The notes under the pieces: generated by a model
Seen by the model: only the letters and a program-made list of their open reading frames with translations
Database searches by the model: none
Told to the model about the DNA's origin: nothing
Made by a program: the position numbers and the translations under genes
Assembly: GCA_002999035.1 (NCBI GenBank)
Contig: CP027241.1
Span: 2,049,001 to 2,113,000, forward strand
From: Lachnospiraceae bacterium oral taxon 500
Lineage (GTDB): Bacteria; Bacillota; Clostridia; Lachnospirales; Vallitaleaceae
Reading direction: 5' to 3'
DNA: 64,000 nt
Shown here: piece by piece, positions 18,716 through 27,313 of the stretch
Layout: each line of letters opens with the position of its first letter
Numbering within the stretch: position 1 is the stretch's first letter

Positions 18716-19780
18716 ATGAGTAAAATTGATACAATTACAAGAGAAAGCTGGATTTTAAGCGTATTTCCCGAATGGGGAACCTGGCTGAATGAAGAGATTG
18801 AAGAAGAAGTCGTAGCACCGGGTACCTTTGCCATGTGGTGGCTGGGCTGTGTCGGCCTGTGGGTTAAAACCGAAAACAATACCAATTTGTGTATTGACTT
18901 ATGGGTTAAAACCGGCAAAAGGACAAGAAAAAATAAATTGATGGCCGAGCAGCACCAGCATCAGAGAATGATTGGCTGCGTGGCTTTGCAGCCGAATCTG
19001 CGGAATGTACCGGTAGTGATTGATCCGTTTGCCATTCGGCAGGTTGATGCCATCATGGCAACGCATGATCACGGCGACCATATTGATGAAAATGTGGCGG
19101 CGGCGGTAATTCAAAACTGTGACGCATCGGTTAAGTTTATCGGCCCGAAAACCTGTGTTGATTTGTGGACGGGCTGGGGAGTTCCGGCTGACCGCTGTAT
19201 CGTGGCGAAACCGGGGGATGTCATTACGGTTAAGGACACAAAGATTTCGGTGGTGGAAGCATTTGACCGGACAGAACTGGTGACGGCCCCCAAGGGCGTG
19301 ATTTTAAAGGATAAAATGCCGCAGGATATGGATGAAAGGGCGGTTAATTATGTGATTGAAACGCCGGGCGGTACGATTTATCACAGCGGCGACTCGCATC
19401 ATTCCAATTATTTTGCCAAACATGGCAATGATTTTAATATTGATGTGGCGCTGGGCGCTTACGGCGAAAATCCGAGAGCAATGACGGATAAGATTACGGC
19501 TGAGGATATCCTGAGAATGGCGGAAAACCTGAAATGTAAGGTAATTATTCCGGTGCATCACGATATTTGGACGAACTTCTTAGCCGACCCGAGGCTGATT
19601 TTAGAGATTTGGAACTTTAAGAAAAACCGGTTGAAATATCAGTTTAAGCCGTATATTTGGCAGGTTGGCGGCAAGTTTGTCTGGCCGCGGGATAAGGACG
19701 ACTTAGAGTTTATGTTTGATCGCGGCTTCCATGATGCCTTTACGATTGAACCGGATTTGCCGTTTAAGTCGTTGCTGTAA
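18716..19780 (+). CDS. ulaG: L-ascorbate-6-phosphate lactonase
   Basis: This metallo-beta-lactamase-fold hydrolase opens the lactone ring of L-ascorbate 6-phosphate to give 3-keto-L-gulonate 6-phosphate. The metal-binding signature [10 protein letters not shown] is clear, with further ligands in [10 protein letters not shown] and IIPVHHDIW. The length of 354 aa equals that of the enterobacterial enzyme. The start has AAAGGAAG upstream. Its position inside the PTS locus differs from E. coli, where ulaG is a separate divergent unit. Confidence 0.9.
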   Translation: MSKIDTITRESWILSVFPEWGTWLNEEIEEEVVAPGTFAMWWLGCVGLWVKTENNTNLCIDLWVKTGKRTRKNKLMAEQHQHQRMIGCVALQPNLRNVPVVIDPFAIRQVDAIMATHDHGDHIDENVAAAVIQNCDASVKFIGPKTCVDLWTGWGVPADRCIVAKPGDVITVKDTKISVVEAFDRTELVTAPKGVILKDKMPQDMDERAVNYVIETPGGTIYHSGDSHHSNYFAKHGNDFNIDVALGAYGENPRAMTDKITAEDILRMAENLKCKVIIPVHHDIWTNFLADPRLILEIWNFKKNRLKYQFKPYIWQVGGKFVWPRDKDDLEFMFDRGFHDAFTIEPDLPFKSLL

Positions 19781-19971
19781 TTGGCAGATTGCGGGGTAAA
19801 GCGGGCCTTAACTGTTGTGTGTCAAGGCGGATAGGCGGCCTGCATCGCATGAAAATGAGAAATCGGAAACATTAAATAAAAAACAAGCGGACAAGGCGCG
19901 GCCTGCCGGGGCAGGGCGCGCTTCACCGCGCAGAAAATGAATGAATCGGAAGAGTATGAAGGAGGATTCAA

Positions 19972-20250
19972 ATGTTAAAAGTATTAGCGGCTTGCGGTAA
20001 TGGTATGGGTTCCAGTATGATTATTAAAATGAAGATTGAAAAGATATTAAAGGAAATGGGCAAGGATTGCAGTGTCCACCATGCCAGCGTGGGCGAAGCC
20101 AAGACGCAGGCCAAAGATTTTGATGTGGTGATGGTGTCGCATATGTTTGCCAAGGATTTCAGCGTACCGGCGAATGTAAAGGTAATCGGTCTGATTAATT
20201 TATTGGATGAAAAAGAAATTCGCACCAAATTGGAAGAAGCGTTAAGTTAG
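19972..20250 (+). CDS. ulaB: PTS EIIB component, ascorbate type
   Basis: This small EIIB of lactose/ascorbate type carries the phospho-cysteine C8 in LAACGNGMGSS and hands phosphate to ascorbate during transport through UlaA. At 92 aa it is standard size, with a GAAGGAGGA ribosome binding site. The 191 bases before it are GC-rich and contain a small hairpin (CCTGCC/GGCAGG) but no gene. Confidence 0.88.
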   Translation: MLKVLAACGNGMGSSMIIKMKIEKILKEMGKDCSVHHASVGEAKTQAKDFDVVMVSHMFAKDFSVPANVKVIGLINLLDEKEIRTKLEEALS

Positions 20251-20258
20251 GAGGCAAT

Positions 20259-20912
20259 ATGAAACCAAAATTACAGGTAGCTTTGGATAATACTTCGTTA
20301 CAAGACGGACTGGCAGCGATTCGTGAGATTGGTGATGTGATTGACGTGATTGAAGTGGGCACGATTTTGCATGTTGCGGCTGGGCTAGAACCGGTGCGCT
20401 GCCTGCGGGCGTTGTACCCGGATAAGATTATTTTAGCTGATATCAAGGGCGCGGATGCCGGCAGCCTTTTGGCCAAGCAATGCTACGGCGCGGGCGCGAC
20501 GTGGATGACGGCGATTTGCTGTGCAGAGCTGGCAACAATGAAGGGTATGCTGGAAGTGGCGAAAAGTATGGACGGCGAGCGCGATGTTCAAATCGAACTG
20601 TACGGAGACTGGACCTATGAGCAGGCCCAGGGCTGGCTGGACGCCGGACTGAAACAGGTGGTTTACCATCGCTCCCGGGATGCGCAGGCAGCCGGTAAAA
20701 ACTGGGGCGAGGCCGATTTGCAAAAGATTGGCAAGCTGTGCGATATGGGCTTTTTGGTCACGGTGACCGGCGGCTTAAATGTAGAAGATATTGAACTGTT
20801 TAAGGATTACCCGATTTACTGCTTTATTGCCGGCCGGGGAATTCGGGATGCGCAGTGTCCGCGCAAGGCTGCGGAAGAGTTCCAGGCCACGATTGCCAAA
20901 TACTGGAGTTAG
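20259..20912 (+). CDS. ulaD: 3-keto-L-gulonate-6-phosphate decarboxylase
   Basis: This orotidine monophosphate decarboxylase-superfamily barrel enzyme converts 3-keto-L-gulonate 6-phosphate to L-xylulose 5-phosphate and CO2. The magnesium-binding ADIKGADAG motif and the phosphate-binding TVTGGL and FIAGRGIRDA segments are seen. The length of 217 aa matches the family. It starts 8 bases after ulaB, with TTAGGAGG overlapping the ulaB stop. Confidence 0.9.
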   Translation: MKPKLQVALDNTSLQDGLAAIREIGDVIDVIEVGTILHVAAGLEPVRCLRALYPDKIILADIKGADAGSLLAKQCYGAGATWMTAICCAELATMKGMLEVAKSMDGERDVQIELYGDWTYEQAQGWLDAGLKQVVYHRSRDAQAAGKNWGEADLQKIGKLCDMGFLVTVTGGLNVEDIELFKDYPIYCFIAGRGIRDAQCPRKAAEEFQATIAKYWS

Positions 20913-20913
20913 T

Positions 20914-21762
20914 ATGAAAAAGAATCCGATTGGAATTTATGAAAAGGCGATTCCCAATTGCTTTGATTGGGCGGATAAGATACGAATAGCCAAGGAGGCC
21001 GGTTTTGACTTTATTGAGATTTCAATTGATGAGTCGGACGAGCGGCTGGCCAGACTGAAATGGAGCAGGGAAACCAGGAAATACTTAAGGGAACTCTTGG
21101 CTGAGCAGGATTTTGAAATTCGGTCAATGTGTTTAAGTGCTCATCGTCGTTTTCCGTATGGCAGCAAAGAGGAGGGGGGTCGGCAAAAAGCGTATGAAAT
21201 TATGACGCAGGCAATTCGTCTGGCTCAGGATTTAGGCATTCGCAATATTCAGTTGGCCGGTTATGATGTTTATTATGAACCGGCAGATGCCGAAACCAAG
21301 GCCAGATTTAAGGACGGATTAAGGCAGGCGGCCAAGGAAGCGGCGGCGGCCAATGTTATGCTGTCGATTGAAATTATGGATACGGAGTTTATTGGCACGA
21401 TCAGCCGTTGTCTGGAGTATATTGATGAGATTGCTTCGCCGTGGCTGAAGATTTATCCTGACCTTGGCAATTTATCGCGGTGGACGGAGGATCCGGTCAG
21501 TGAATTAAAGCTGGGCTGGCAGCACATTGTAGCCATTCATTTAAAGGATACGCAGCCGAATGTGTTTAAATGTGTGCCGTTTGGCGAGGGAACGGTTGAT
21601 TTTGCCGGCTTGCTGGCTCAGATTAAGGAATGGGAGTATACAGGACCGTTTTTAATTGAAATGTGGGCCGATAACCAAAAAGAAGTCAGCCGGGCAGAAG
21701 CGGCCGAGCAGATTAGGGCAGCAAAAGCATGGCTGAGTCAAAAGGCAGGAGGAATGTTTTAA
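20914..21762 (+). CDS. ulaE: L-xylulose-5-phosphate 3-epimerase
   Basis: This TIM-barrel epimerase of the UlaE/SgaU family converts L-xylulose 5-phosphate to L-ribulose 5-phosphate. Conserved blocks include the NPIGIYEKAIP start, FIEISIDESDERLARL, SAHRRFPYGS, SIEIMDTEFIGT and HLKDTQPNVFK with metal-binding acidic residues and histidines. The ATG at 20914 follows the ulaD stop by one base and matches the family N-terminus. It has 282 aa and overlaps ulaF by one base. Confidence 0.9.
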   Translation: MKKNPIGIYEKAIPNCFDWADKIRIAKEAGFDFIEISIDESDERLARLKWSRETRKYLRELLAEQDFEIRSMCLSAHRRFPYGSKEEGGRQKAYEIMTQAIRLAQDLGIRNIQLAGYDVYYEPADAETKARFKDGLRQAAKEAAAANVMLSIEIMDTEFIGTISRCLEYIDEIASPWLKIYPDLGNLSRWTEDPVSELKLGWQHIVAIHLKDTQPNVFKCVPFGEGTVDFAGLLAQIKEWEYTGPFLIEMWADNQKEVSRAEAAEQIRAAKAWLSQKAGGMF

Positions 21763-22457
21763 TGCTGGAAAAATTAAAGGAAGAAGTGCTGCTGGCGAAT
21801 CTGGAGTTAAAAAAGCAAAATCTGGTTATTTTTACCTGGGGCAATGCCAGTGCGATTGATGATAAAACGCAATATGTGGTGATTAAACCCAGCGGAGTTG
21901 GCTATGATGAGATGAAAGCCGAGGATATGGTGGTGCTTGATTTGGACGGCAATGTCATTGAGGGGCGCTACCGGCCGTCGTCGGATACGCCGACGCATTT
22001 GGTGCTGTATAAAAAATATCCGGAAATAAAGGGTATTGTTCATACCCACTCGGAATGGGCGACCTCATGGGCGCAGGCCGGTCGGGATATTCCCTGCTAC
22101 GGTACGACGCATGCGGATTATTTTTATGGGGCGGTGCCCTGCTGCCGGCTGCTGACGAAAGCAGAGATTAACTCGGCTTATGAGAAGGAAACCGGCAATG
22201 TGATAGTTGAAACCTTAACCGAAAGAAATATTAAGCCGCTGGAAGTACCGGGTGTGATTCTGACCGGACACGGGCCGTTTACCTGGGGTAAGAACGCAGC
22301 GGAAGCAGTGCATAATGCCAGAGTCTTAGACGAGATAGCCAAAATGGCGCTGCGCACCGAAGCCATCAACCCGAACATCAAACCGCTGCCGCAGGAACTG
22401 CTGGATAAGCATTATCTGAGAAAACACGGCAAAAACGCCTACTACGGGCAGATATGA
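21762..22457 (+). CDS. ulaF: L-ribulose-5-phosphate 4-epimerase
   Basis: This class II aldolase-like, metal-dependent enzyme makes D-xylulose 5-phosphate, which enters the pentose phosphate pathway and closes the ascorbate route. The zinc ligands are in HTHSEWATSWAQ, the GNASAID and KPSGVGYDEM substrate loops are present, and a third ligand histidine is in LTGHGPFTWG. It has 231 aa. The start at 21762 shares a base with the ulaE stop and has AGGAGGAA upstream. Confidence 0.9.
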   Translation: MLEKLKEEVLLANLELKKQNLVIFTWGNASAIDDKTQYVVIKPSGVGYDEMKAEDMVVLDLDGNVIEGRYRPSSDTPTHLVLYKKYPEIKGIVHTHSEWATSWAQAGRDIPCYGTTHADYFYGAVPCCRLLTKAEINSAYEKETGNVIVETLTERNIKPLEVPGVILTGHGPFTWGKNAAEAVHNARVLDEIAKMALRTEAINPNIKPLPQELLDKHYLRKHGKNAYYGQI

Positions 22458-22480
22458 TATTTTAGCTTCGCTAAAATATC
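22456..22480 (+). terminator. Perfect hairpin at the end of ulaF
   Basis: An 11-bp perfect stem (GATATTTTAGC/GCTAAAATATC) with a TTC loop spans the ulaF stop region. No T-run follows it. It is also the first unit of the 57-bp repeat described separately, so it may belong to a repeat rather than act as a terminator. Confidence 0.4.
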
Positions 22481-22580
22481 AGGCGACGTAGGATTTGCGA
22501 AGCAAATTCAGTCGCCAATTAGCTTTGCCAAAATCTCAGGCGACATAGGATTTGCGGAGCGAAGCCAAAATCTCCGGCTG
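22463..22580. repeat. Imperfect 57-bp tandem repeat with palindromes
   Basis: Two copies of a block beginning AGCTTCGCTAAAAT and AGCTTTGCCAAAAT, each running into TCAGGCGAC and GGATTTGCG, are spaced 57 bases apart (22463 and 22520). A third partial copy starts near 22559. Each contains a small palindrome such as ATTTGCGAAGCAAAT. It lies between ulaF and the regulator gene. Confidence 0.6.
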
Positions 22581-22676
22581 CAGTGTTTGCGGCGTAAATT
22601 TAATCGCCATGTAAGGGGTGAAATAAGCCTTGAAACGGCGGAACGGTAAAATGGGATAGACAGAGTAGAGGGACTT

Positions 22677-23624
22677 ATGAGCAAAAACGACGAGCAACAG
22701 CTGCTGATTGATGTGGCGGAAATGTATTATTTAGAGGATAAGACCCAGAGCGAGATTGCAAGGAGCCTTTATCTTTCCCGGCCAAAGGTGTCCCGGCTGC
22801 TGAAAAAGGCCAGAGAAAGAAAAATCGTGGAGATTATCATTCATTATGGCGATGATCCGTATCAGCAGCTGAGCCGTCGGCTGCGGCAGGCCTTTCGGGT
22901 GGATAAGGTAGTGATTACCAAAAGCTATGATGATGAGGAAAAGACGATTCGTGACTGCGGCCGGGCGGCGGCCGGAGAGCTGGCCAAGATTTTAAAAGAC
23001 GATATGGTGCTGGGGATTTCCTGGGGCCGGAATATCAAGGCAATGGCCAAATATACGCCAAAGTCAAATCATCGGGATATCAAAGTGGTGGAGCTGTTTG
23101 GTGATATTCAGTCCGGGAGCGACCCGGAAAATGTCCGGCATGCAGGGCTCTTGCTGGCACAAAATCTAGGGGCGGAGTTGTATGGGCTGCATTGCCCTTT
23201 ATACATCAATGACCCCAAAGCCAGAGAAGCGGTTAAGAATACACCGATTGTCCGCAACACGCTGAATATGATTCAAAACTGCGATGTGATTATCAGCGGA
23301 ATTGGTCATATCGGCAATGCCACTTCGCTGGCAATTTGGGATAATTATATTGATTCCGATATCCAGTCGCAGATTATCAAAGCCAATGGCGTCGGTTTTT
23401 TATGCGCTCATTTTTTTGACCAAAACGGCGAGTTTTTGGATTTGCCGATTAATCGGGAAGTGATAGGCGTGGATATTGAAACGATGAAAGCCAAGCAAAA
23501 TATTTTGGTGGCCGGCGGCCGGTATAAGACCCGGGCGATTCTGGCTCTATTGCAGGCAGGCGGCATCAATACCCTGATTACCGATGAAGAAAATGTAAAA
23601 GAAATACTGGCTGCAATTCAGTAA
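22677..23624 (+). CDS. SorC-family sugar-responsive transcriptional regulator
   Basis: This 315-aa protein has an N-terminal helix-turn-helix (about residues 18-45: KTQSEIARSLYLSRPKVSRLL) and a C-terminal SorC-type sugar-phosphate binding domain (about 55-315). In the latter, GISWGRNIKAM, ISGIGHIGNATSL and IGVDIETMKAKQ are recognisable. It lies in the same direction directly after ulaF and most likely controls the ascorbate operon. This differs from the E. coli regulator UlaR, which is a DeoR-family repressor. The effector is not known from sequence. Confidence 0.85.
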   Translation: MSKNDEQQLLIDVAEMYYLEDKTQSEIARSLYLSRPKVSRLLKKARERKIVEIIIHYGDDPYQQLSRRLRQAFRVDKVVITKSYDDEEKTIRDCGRAAAGELAKILKDDMVLGISWGRNIKAMAKYTPKSNHRDIKVVELFGDIQSGSDPENVRHAGLLLAQNLGAELYGLHCPLYINDPKAREAVKNTPIVRNTLNMIQNCDVIISGIGHIGNATSLAIWDNYIDSDIQSQIIKANGVGFLCAHFFDQNGEFLDLPINREVIGVDIETMKAKQNILVAGGRYKTRAILALLQAGGINTLITDEENVKEILAAIQ

Positions 23625-23687
23625 GGCCATATGTAATGCCTGAAATATTGATAAATTACTTGTGTACTGCGCCAATAGATATTTATG

Positions 23688-23735
23688 CCGGATACGACCG
23701 AAAATTTTGTTTTTATGGGAAGTATCCGGTATAAT
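23688..23735 (+). promoter_or_regulatory. tct operon promoter with inverted repeat
   Basis: TTGTTT (23707-23712) and TATAAT (23730-23735) are 17 bases apart. CCGGATAC at 23688-23695 is exactly complementary to GTATCCGG at 23722-23729, so one half-site lies inside the promoter spacer. This is a typical arrangement for a repressor operator. A hairpin terminator for the upstream regulator gene is a less likely reading. Confidence 0.55.
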
Positions 23736-23741
23736 TATTTA

Positions 23742-23880
23742 TTTGTCTAAACAGCAACAATATTGGGAGAGGCCGAAAAAAGAAGCTGGCAACCGGTAGC
23801 CCGCACCGCAGCAGTGAAAGAAATCAGAGAGAATGACCGGCGCTTTAAAGAAAAACGGAATAAAATCACAGCAAGAGACA
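23742..23880 (+). ncRNA. Unidentified leader RNA before tctC
   Basis: About 140 bases between the promoter and a clear terminator hold no ORF with a ribosome binding site. They can form several short stems, such as CTGG/CCGG near 23790 and GGCC/GGCGC-containing pairings. The arrangement of promoter, structured leader, terminator and then transporter gene is that of a riboswitch or attenuator. No known class could be matched by eye. Confidence 0.35.
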
Positions 23881-23917
23881 AATAAGGGTTTGCAGAGGAT
23901 AATCCTTATTTTTTATT
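23881..23917 (+). terminator. Leader terminator upstream of tctC
   Basis: AATAAGG pairs perfectly with CCTTATT across a 16-base loop and runs into TTTTATT. It lies about 110 bases before the tctC start and after the promoter, so it can stop transcription before the structural genes. Confidence 0.7.
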
Positions 23918-24025
23918 GTGCCGGAAGAAAAAAGGATTGACGAAGTTTCAATTAAATGGTATTTTTTGAAAGGAAATATGCAAAGTTTTGACAGAACATT
24001 TCGTAATAGGAGAGAGCACCAAGAA

Positions 24026-25048
24026 ATGAAAAAAGGAATTGTATGGCTATTATGTGCGGCACTGCTGGTGGGAATAACGGCGTGTCAAAACAGCGGAGAT
24101 TCAGGAGCAGGCTATCCGAAAAAGGAAATTACAATGATTATTCCTTACGGAGCCGGCGGAACGACGGATGTGACCGGCCGGCAATTTGCTTTGGCGCTGG
24201 AAAAGCAGTTGGGCCAATCGATTGTCATTATCAATCAGTCGGGTGCGTCCGGTTCGGTCGGTACCAAAACGGTGCTGGATGCGAAACCGGACGGTTATAC
24301 CGTTCTTTATACGGCGGATTCTTTGGGGACGCAAAAGGTAATGGGGATTTCGGATTACAGTTATGCTGATTTTTCACCGATTATGGCGGTGGTCGATGAT
24401 CCCAAGGTAATTGTAGTAAATAAAAATTCAAATTACAACAGTTTAGAGGACTTAATCAATGACATGAAAGCGCGGCCGGGGAAAGTTAAAATGTCGTATA
24501 CCGGCCCCGGTGGTTCCGGTCATGTTCAGGCGCTGATTTATAATCAGTTGGGACTGGAGATGGCTTTGACGGCGTATGCCAGTGGAGCGGAATGTATTAC
24601 TGCTGTTTTGGGCGATCAGGTTGATTTTACCAATTCCAATTATTCAACGGTAACCGGTTATCTGGAAAGCGGCGATTTAAAACTGCTGGGTGTTTCAGCC
24701 AAAGAGCGTCTGGTGCAGCATCCGGATGTGCCGGCTTTGACTGAGGTGATGCCGGAAGCGGAAAAACATTTATCGATGCCGTTTACACCGCTGAGTCTGG
24801 TGGTGGATAAGGACTGCCCGGAAGAAGTAAAAGAGGTGCTTCGAAAAGCAGCTTTGGAAGCGGTTAAGGATAGCAAGTGGCAGGAATTTGTCAAGCAAAA
24901 TAATCTGAAAGAACTCTATGTAGACTATCCGGAAATAGCCGACATTGAAAGCTTTTATCAAAGCTGGGAATCTTTAGTTTGCTGGCTGCTGTGGGACGCG
25001 GGTGCTGCTAAGAACGATCCGGCTCAGTATAATATTCCCCGGCCGTAA
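24026..25048 (+). CDS. tctC: Tripartite tricarboxylate-type transporter, substrate-binding lipoprotein
   Basis: This is an extracytoplasmic receptor of the TctC/Bug family (340 aa), which binds a carboxylate and delivers it to TctAB. The signal peptide ends in the lipobox ITAC with C20 lipidated. The family signature then follows: YPKKEITMIIPYGAGGTTD, ASGSVGTK, TADSLGTQKV and a PALTEVMP segment. The start at 24026 is chosen because it begins the signal peptide; earlier in-frame starts would bury it. The substrate (citrate-like or another organic acid) is not evident. Confidence 0.88.
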   Translation: MKKGIVWLLCAALLVGITACQNSGDSGAGYPKKEITMIIPYGAGGTTDVTGRQFALALEKQLGQSIVIINQSGASGSVGTKTVLDAKPDGYTVLYTADSLGTQKVMGISDYSYADFSPIMAVVDDPKVIVVNKNSNYNSLEDLINDMKARPGKVKMSYTGPGGSGHVQALIYNQLGLEMALTAYASGAECITAVLGDQVDFTNSNYSTVTGYLESGDLKLLGVSAKERLVQHPDVPALTEVMPEAEKHLSMPFTPLSLVVDKDCPEEVKEVLRKAALEAVKDSKWQEFVKQNNLKELYVDYPEIADIESFYQSWESLVCWLLWDAGAAKNDPAQYNIPRP

Positions 25049-25175
25049 AAAATAGTTTGGTGCACCATTGGACCGATACTCCAAAATCGTTACGGTGCGG
25101 GCAAGCCGCTTGTAATTTGCCGATACTGTGCTGTATTACGAGCGGGGCGCTGAACAAGCAGATAGGGGGAGCAAT

Positions 25176-25649
25176 ATGAAAACTTTGAAAAATGAAAACT
25201 TGAAAAAAGAAGGAGTTCAATGTCTTTTGTTTTTCGCAATAGGAGCCGGTTTGCTGGTTTATTCACTTTATCAGCATAGCCGCTTTAACATTGATTGGGC
25301 CATGTCGCCGTATTTGTTTCCGCTGCTGATTTCAATTTTTTTGCTGCTGCTGGCGGTTGGCTTGGTGGCTGAAACGATTGGCAAGACTAAGGCGGAAACC
25401 GGCCAGGAGGAAACAAAAAGTAGCGGAAGCGCTTACCGGGGTAAGCTCCTGCTGTCTGTGGCCGGGATACTGGTCTATTATCTGGCTATGCCGTATCTTG
25501 GCTTTGTTTTTTCCAGCCTGCTGTTTTTGGCGGCAATGTTTTGGCTGCTGGGCGAAAGACGCTGGCAGTTGATTCTGCTGCTTTCGGCCGGAACTACTTT
25601 TATACTTTACGGCATCTTTCATGGACTTTTGCATGTCATGCTGCCGTAG
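25176..25649 (+). CDS. tctB: Tripartite tricarboxylate-type transporter, small membrane subunit
   Basis: This is the 157-aa TctB-type four-helix subunit, with helices near LLFFAIGAGLLVYSLYQ, YLFPLLISIFLLLLAVGL, LLLSVAGILVYYLAMPYLGF and LILLLSAGTTFILYGIF. The start has GATAGGGGG upstream. Its stop lies 13 bases before tctA, which suggests cotranslation. Confidence 0.85.
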   Translation: MKTLKNENLKKEGVQCLLFFAIGAGLLVYSLYQHSRFNIDWAMSPYLFPLLISIFLLLLAVGLVAETIGKTKAETGQEETKSSGSAYRGKLLLSVAGILVYYLAMPYLGFVFSSLLFLAAMFWLLGERRWQLILLLSAGTTFILYGIFHGLLHVMLP

Positions 25650-25662
25650 AAAGGAGGAGGAA

Positions 25663-27147
25663 ATGGGGATTTTAGATGTTTTAATGTATTTTGTCAATCC
25701 GCAGTTTATCCTCTTTGTTTTTTTGGGAGCTTTAACCGGTCTTTTGGTTGGGGCGATTCCGGGGCTGTCAGTCACGATGGCAACGGCGCTGCTGGTATCG
25801 GTGACCTACACATGGAATACATCAAATGCCATGGCGATGATCATGGGCGTTTATGTGGTCGGTGTTTTTTCCGGAGCCATACCGGCGATTTTAATTAATA
25901 TTCCGGGAGCGCCGTCATCGGTGGTAACAACGCTGGACGGCTATCCGCTGGCAAAGCAGGGGAAAGCTTATACGGCTTTAAAATATGCGACGGTTTATTC
26001 TTTTGTCGGCAGTGTTTTCAGTTTTATTTTGCTGTGGCTGATGGCCCGACCGATTGCGGCGATTGCTCTGCGCTTCACGCCGATGGATTATTTTCTGCTG
26101 GCTTTGTTCGGACTGACAACGGTTGGTTCTCTGACGGCCAAAAGTTTTTCCAAGGGGCTGATCAGCGCGGCGGTTGGACTGATTATCAGTATGATCGGTA
26201 TGGATTCGGTTATGGGGATTCCGAAGCTGACATTTGGCATTGCCGATTTGCGCTCGGGTGTATCAATCGTTCCGGTGCTGGTCGGTTTATTCGGTTTGTC
26301 GGAGGTACTGACGGTCATTGCTGAGGGAGATTCCGGTCAGATTTTAAAGATCAAAAAAGAAATTGTCAAGACACGGGATGTGTTAAAGCATTTAGGAATG
26401 TCGATGTATTACTGCCTGATTGGAACTTTAATCGGTGCGCTGCCCGGTGCAGGCGGGCCGGTGGCTTCTTTTATTGCTTACAGTCAGGCGACCAAACTGG
26501 TGAAGAAGCCGTCGGTACCATTTGGCGAGGGAGCGGTTGAAGGGATCGTGGCTAGTGAATCAGCCAATAATGCCGTCATCGGCGGAGCACTGATTCCGCT
26601 GCTGACTTTGGCGATTCCGGGCGATGCGGTTACAGCCGTTATCTTATCGGTTTTTTATGTGCATGGCTTACAGCCGGGGCCAATGTTTATTAAGACCAAT
26701 CCGGCGATGTTTGCGGCGATTTTAGCGGGCGGGCTGATGGCCTGTGTTTTTTTGCTGCTGTTGGGTTTGGGACTGGGGCCGCGACTCAGCCGTTTGATTT
26801 CGATTCCCAAGAAAATCCTTCTGCCGATTGTAATTGTGCTGTGTGTCATCGGTTCTTTTGCCGGAAATAACCGGCTGTTTGATGTGCTGCTGATGTTTGT
26901 CTTTGGCCTGCTTGGTTTTTTTATGCGCAAGTACGGGTATTCGATTGCATCGATGACGTTGGCGGTGGTGCTGGGTGGCATGATGGATTCCAATTTCCGG
27001 CGGGCGGTTTCACTGGCCGTGTCGGAAGAAAATAAGCTGCTGGCTTTGTTTGGACGGCCGATTTCGATGGTGTTATTCGTTGTGACGGTTTTAACAATTG
27101 CTATGAATATTCCGGCGGTGAAAAGAAAGCGGCAGCGCAAAGGCTGA
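25663..27147 (+). CDS. tctA: Tripartite tricarboxylate-type transporter, large membrane subunit
   Basis: This is the 494-aa TctA permease. Family features include LTGLLVGAIPGLSVTMATALL, GVFSGAIPAILINIPGAPS near the N-terminus, the repeated GALPGAGGPVASFIAYSQA, and GVASESANNA-like VASESANNAVIGGALIP with LAIPGDAVTAV. The start at 25663 has AAAGGAGGAGG directly upstream. Together with TctB and the TctC receptor it forms a cation-coupled secondary importer. Confidence 0.9.
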   Translation: MGILDVLMYFVNPQFILFVFLGALTGLLVGAIPGLSVTMATALLVSVTYTWNTSNAMAMIMGVYVVGVFSGAIPAILINIPGAPSSVVTTLDGYPLAKQGKAYTALKYATVYSFVGSVFSFILLWLMARPIAAIALRFTPMDYFLLALFGLTTVGSLTAKSFSKGLISAAVGLIISMIGMDSVMGIPKLTFGIADLRSGVSIVPVLVGLFGLSEVLTVIAEGDSGQILKIKKEIVKTRDVLKHLGMSMYYCLIGTLIGALPGAGGPVASFIAYSQATKLVKKPSVPFGEGAVEGIVASESANNAVIGGALIPLLTLAIPGDAVTAVILSVFYVHGLQPGPMFIKTNPAMFAAILAGGLMACVFLLLLGLGLGPRLSRLISIPKKILLPIVIVLCVIGSFAGNNRLFDVLLMFVFGLLGFFMRKYGYSIASMTLAVVLGGMMDSNFRRAVSLAVSEENKLLALFGRPISMVLFVVTVLTIAMNIPAVKRKRQRKG

Positions 27148-27313
27148 TTCCCTGAAATGCATTTTGCAAAGGATAAAGATTTCTTGTTTCGGCGAATTGC
27201 AAAAGCTGCCAAAACTGCAGCAGAAAATTGGAGCGATCAAGGCTGTCCGAACAGGGTAAAACGGCATTAAAAGCAGAGGATGCAAAAGCAACCAGTTTAC
27301 GGAAAGGGGGCTT

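Noticed and set aside
23742-23917. Known riboswitch (cobalamin, glycine, T-box, guanidine)
   Set aside because: Some short words look similar, but none of the diagnostic conserved cores is complete.
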